DNA from: Candidatus Omnitrophota bacterium | GTDB taxonomy: Bacteria > Omnitrophota > Gorgyraeia > Gygaellales > Profunditerraquicolaceae | Direction: 5' to 3' | Length of the DNA: 34,725 bases | Assembly: GCA_028719265.1 (NCBI GenBank) | Contig: JAQUKF010000001.1 | Location: 6,463 to 41,187 of the forward strand | Shown here: positions 32,432 to 34,725 of the stretch, one piece after another | Layout of the letters: every line of letters begins with the position of its first letter | Position numbering within the stretch: position 1 is the first letter of the stretch | The notes under the pieces: model-generated | What the model was told of the DNA's origin: nothing | Database searches by the model: none | Seen by the model: only the letters and a program-made list of their open reading frames with translations | Translations under genes and position numbers: made by a program

Positions 32432-33342
32432 ACCCCCAAATAAACATGCCTGGTGATCAATTCTGCCGGCGTGACGTCAAAAGCCGGGTAATACGCTTTA
32501 ACCTCTTTCGGAGCAAGCAACAATCCCTGGTAAACCTTAAGTTCATTCTCCGGCCGGATCTCAATCCTGATCTCTTTGCCGCTTTTCAACTTTGAAGGAG
32601 GAGGACAAAGAACATAAAAGGGAACCCTGAAATATCTGGCTACTACCGCGATCTGGTAGGTTCCGATCTTATTGGCGATATCCCCGTTTTGTGCCAAATG
32701 GTCTGCCCCGACGACAACTTTATTTACTTTCCCCAGCGACAACAGGTAGGCCACCATATTGTCGGTAATGATGGTTACGGGGATTTTCTGTCTCATCAAT
32801 TCCCAGGCGGTAAGCCGCGAACCCTGCAGATAAGGTCTGGTCTCGGTAACGTAAAAGCTTACTTTCTTCCCCTCTTTTCTGGCAAACTCCGCGATTAACG
32901 GCATTGAACCGCTGACATTGCAATGCGTAAGTATGACGTCGCCGTCCTTAAGCAGTGCGGCCATATCCCTGGCCTGCTGTATGCGCGCGGCCTTAAGCGC
33001 TTTCAGGAAACCGGTTATACTCTCCTCCAGGGGCCGGCCGGATTTCGCCCAACCCAGGACCATATCCGTCAATACCTTGAACGCCAGAGTAGGACGAGTG
33101 GCATTAATGGCCTCGGCCACCTTGGTTAAATCGATTTTCTGCCGCCTGCTCAACATAAAGGTGTACATCACCAGGAGCACTTGGCCTACCGCCCGGGTCT
33201 TCATCTCTTTGATCGCCCGGCATGCCTGACGGTAGTCTTTTACTTTTATGTAAACCAGCTTCTGCGGCAGCCTGGTCTCATCAAGGATGCGGATGAAACT
33301 GCCATTCAGTTCTATAGGCCAGAAAAGCGGAGACAGTTTCAT
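32428..33342 (-). CDS. MtnA-like sugar-1-phosphate isomerase (eIF-2B alpha/beta/delta family)
   Basis: 304 aa, shorter than the roughly 350-aa methylthioribose-1-phosphate isomerase MtnA, yet with its core motifs: LDETRLPQKLVY near the N terminus, TRPT, the catalytic Cys in ILTHCNVSG, TETRPYLQGSRLTAWEL, ITDNM, and the catalytic Asp in VVVGADHLAQNGDIANKIGTY. The MtnA loop VRGAPAIG is replaced by KTRAVGQV, so the substrate may differ from methylthioribose-1-phosphate (for example 5-deoxyribose-1-phosphate or ribose-type phosphates). It would convert an aldose-1-phosphate to the ketose-1-phosphate that the adjacent aldolase cleaves. The start shares one base with the phosphorylase stop (TAATG). 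Confidence 0.87.
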   Translation of the reverse strand: MKLSPLFWPIELNGSFIRILDETRLPQKLVYIKVKDYRQACRAIKEMKTRAVGQVLLVMYTFMLSRRQKIDLTKVAEAINATRPTLAFKVLTDMVLGWAKSGRPLEESITGFLKALKAARIQQARDMAALLKDGDVILTHCNVSGSMPLIAEFARKEGKKVSFYVTETRPYLQGSRLTAWELMRQKIPVTIITDNMVAYLLSLGKVNKVVVGADHLAQNGDIANKIGTYQIAVVARYFRVPFYVLCPPPSKLKSGKEIRIEIRPENELKVYQGLLLAPKEVKAYYPAFDVTPAELITRHVYLGV

Positions 33343-34091
33343 TATCTTCCTTCCATCTTCTTTACCGCCTCCAGGGCGATCTTAATCAGGTTGCTCTCGG
33401 CCATATAATAAAGCGGGTTCATAAACCCCATCTCTCCGGTAATCACGTTGTCGCTGACCGCCAGTATGGAAGCGGCTTTTATCTTATATGTCTGGCAGAT
33501 TGTCAGCAGGGTTGAAGAAACCATATCTACCGCCATGGCCCCTTCCTTCCGTTTGGCCTCCACGATCTGGCGCGTCTCGCGCAAGAGGGCATCGGTTGTC
33601 CAGGCTTTACCTCGGTGCACGTTCAACCCCATATCTTTGGCGATACCGAATAAAAGGTCGGATATGCCTTTATCGCTGGCAGTCTTAAAATCCTCATCCA
33701 CGTAATACGGGGTAACCCCGTCCCCGCGGATGATCTCATCTACGATAAACAGGTCCCCTACCTTGATATTTTCATCGAGAGAACCGCAGGTGCCTATGCG
33801 TATAATATTCGGTATCCCGGCATTACACATCACCTCGGTGGTAATCGAAGTGTCTGTCGAGAACCTCCCGCCGTTTATTCCGGTAACCTTGATCCCTTCG
33901 AATGTCCCGGTGTACATGGTATATTCCATAAAAGAGAAGTTGCGCACGGGGTTATCGATCTTTTTCATCAATACTTCCAGCCGGTCCTTCGGGCCCGGCA
34001 CGATGGCATATTTACCTACATCCTGCGGCCTGAGCTGCACCATGGCCGTTAAATCCTTACCTGTCAAATGTACATCCTTCTGCATCTGCAT
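33342..34091 (-). CDS. Nucleoside phosphorylase-I family protein, purine-type
   Basis: 249 aa. The family phosphorolytically splits nucleosides to base plus sugar-1-phosphate. Seen: YAIVPGPKDRLEVLM (phosphate-binding loop), Arg98 in IIRIGTCGS (phosphate), and SDN at 213-215, where Asp214 sits at the position used by DeoD for purine recognition. In place of the EMEA/EMES ribose motif there is DMVSS (189-193): the Glu that holds the ribose hydroxyls is Val191, so sugar recognition is altered. The start is the ATG at 34091 with AGGAG upstream; a GTG at 34118 would overlap the DUF190 gene. As first gene before the isomerase it probably feeds a 5'-modified sugar-1-phosphate, for example from 5'-deoxyadenosine or methylthioadenosine (inference). 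Confidence 0.85.
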   Translation of the reverse strand: MQMQKDVHLTGKDLTAMVQLRPQDVGKYAIVPGPKDRLEVLMKKIDNPVRNFSFMEYTMYTGTFEGIKVTGINGGRFSTDTSITTEVMCNAGIPNIIRIGTCGSLDENIKVGDLFIVDEIIRGDGVTPYYVDEDFKTASDKGISDLLFGIAKDMGLNVHRGKAWTTDALLRETRQIVEAKRKEGAMAVDMVSSTLLTICQTYKIKAASILAVSDNVITGEMGFMNPLYYMAESNLIKIALEAVKKMEGR

Positions 34092-34110
34092 TTTTAATCT
34101 CTCCTGTTCT

Positions 34111-34440
34111 TTAAGCACGGTACATGATTACATTCGCCTTCTCAAGCGTGATCAACCCCTCTTTGACCATGGCGTCAAGCTGGGGGATAAACTGATTTAT
34201 CTTCTCTTCACTATCCACTATTTCGATAACTACCGGCAGATCCTCGGACAACCTCAGGATGTTCGAGGTATGCATATGGCTTTTACATCCAAACCCCATA
34301 AACCCTTTAACCGCAGTCGCCCCGGCCAAACCGCTCCTTTTAGCCAAAAGAATGATTTCTTCATATAGCGGTTTACCGTTGAATTTATCCGCCTCTCCTA
34401 TAAAAACCCTCAATAGCTTGCCATCCGCGGGAATCTTCAT
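34111..34440 (-). CDS. DUF190 (PII-like fold) protein
   Basis: 109 aa, the size and pattern of DUF190: LLRVFIGEADKFNGKPLYEEIILLAKRSGLAGATAVKGFMGFG is the family core (described here by its GATA and GFGxxS-H turns), ending VVIEIVDSEEKINQFIPQLD. Family structures resemble PII signal proteins and often sit next to fluoride channel genes. The ATG overlaps the fluC stop (ATGA), so it is probably co-made with the channel and may regulate it by binding a small molecule. Role not established. Confidence 0.92.
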   Translation of the reverse strand: MKIPADGKLLRVFIGEADKFNGKPLYEEIILLAKRSGLAGATAVKGFMGFGCKSHMHTSNILRLSEDLPVVIEIVDSEEKINQFIPQLDAMVKEGLITLEKANVIMYRA

Positions 34441-34725
34441 ATCGCCTCTCCTATAAAAGCCCCTGCCCTGAATAATATAAGCCCCAGCAACACGCTGAGG
34501 AATACGTTATTGAAAGCCCTTACCGCCTGGCCGTTCCGGATCAGGCTGTCGGTCTCGAATATCAGGGTTGAGAACGTGGTGAACGCCCCGCAGAAACCGA
34601 CCATCAGCAGCATGCGCGCATCCGGACCAAGCATAAACTTCTTCTCGGACAGGGAAACCAAAAACCCCAGGATAAAACAACCGCTTATATTTACAGCCAG
34701 AGTACCGTAAGGGAATGCCGGGCCC
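34437..34725 (-). CDS. crcB: Fluoride ion channel CrcB/FluC, partial
   Basis: The 5' end lies outside the window; 95 codons plus stop are present, reading from 34724. Four-helix dual-topology channel that expels fluoride. Present motifs: GTLAVNISGCFILGFL with the conserved Asn of the pore, and FCGAFTTFSTLIFE, which contains the phenylalanine and polar track residues of the ion path. Helices 2-4 remain. A reading that starts at 34661 would cut off helix 2, so the gene must extend past the edge. It precedes DUF190, a frequent pairing. Confidence 0.93.
   Translation of the reverse strand, partial: GPAFPYGTLAVNISGCFILGFLVSLSEKKFMLGPDARMLLMVGFCGAFTTFSTLIFETDSLIRNGQAVRAFNNVFLSVLLGLILFRAGAFIGEAI

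Noticed and set aside
34437..34725. Fluoride riboswitch for crcB
   Set aside because: The gene's 5' end and any leader lie outside the window, so nothing can be said.

Overview
This window reads as chromosomal core DNA from an uncultivated Gram-negative (diderm) bacterium. Genes for outer-membrane biogenesis (LpxL-type acyltransferase, Lnt, LptE, a BamD-like repeat protein) sit beside housekeeping genes (secA, prfB, leuS, rpsT, holA, murJ, uvrC, rlmN). Compact versions of several proteins (413-aa UvrC, 216-aa HolA, ComEC without its nuclease-like tail) and the protein flavour suggest Candidatus Omnitrophota (OP3). That placement is inference from recognition only. I see no prophage, insertion sequence or CRISPR array. 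Nearly all genes lie on the minus strand in tightly overlapping operons. Only the CDF transporter, rpsT, a response regulator and tRNA-Leu lie on plus.

Layout. 1-2.9 kb: start of a cysteine-rich protein, an LpxL-type acyltransferase with its own promoter, then a PIG-L deacetylase lipoprotein with an adenosine-specific kinase behind it. 3-9.4 kb: a CDF metal exporter (+) ending exactly against lnt, in the order prfB (with its +1 frameshift)-secA-lnt. 9.5-16.2 kb: a PilT-like ATPase with a degenerate Walker B, a membrane GT2 glycosyltransferase, a PEGA-domain protein, a small O6-alkylguanine transferase coupled to a short UvrC, and MurJ. 16.2-20.6 kb: rpsT with a structured leader; bamD-lptE-holA; comEA-comEC. 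20.6-24.3 kb: a stand-alone receiver protein, and nfo-leuS. 24.3-24.84 kb: a non-coding block with tRNA-Ala(GGC) and tRNA-Leu(CAA) fired by interleaved divergent promoters, a tRNA-tail inverted repeat, and terminators. 24.84-34.7 kb: an unbroken minus-strand run fluC-DUF190-phosphorylase-isomerase-aldolase/SCP2-ALDH-acyl-CoA ligase-rlmN-GDSL lipoprotein-feoA-feoB.

How the genes fit together. The most interesting system is the five-gene, translationally coupled cluster at 28441-34091. A purine-nucleoside phosphorylase-like protein, an MtnA-like sugar-1-phosphate isomerase, a class II aldolase fused to an SCP2-type domain, an aldehyde dehydrogenase and an AMP-forming acyl-CoA ligase form a complete conceptual route. 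It would run from a 5'-deoxy- or 5'-methylthio-nucleoside through DHAP plus a short aldehyde to an acyl-CoA: a DHAP-shunt-like salvage path with an added oxidation and activation branch.

A second theme is regulation. Several promoters place the -10 box exactly 6 bases before the ATG, and none of these genes has a Shine-Dalgarno, so leaderless mRNAs are likely common. Operon-internal genes often do carry a Shine-Dalgarno.
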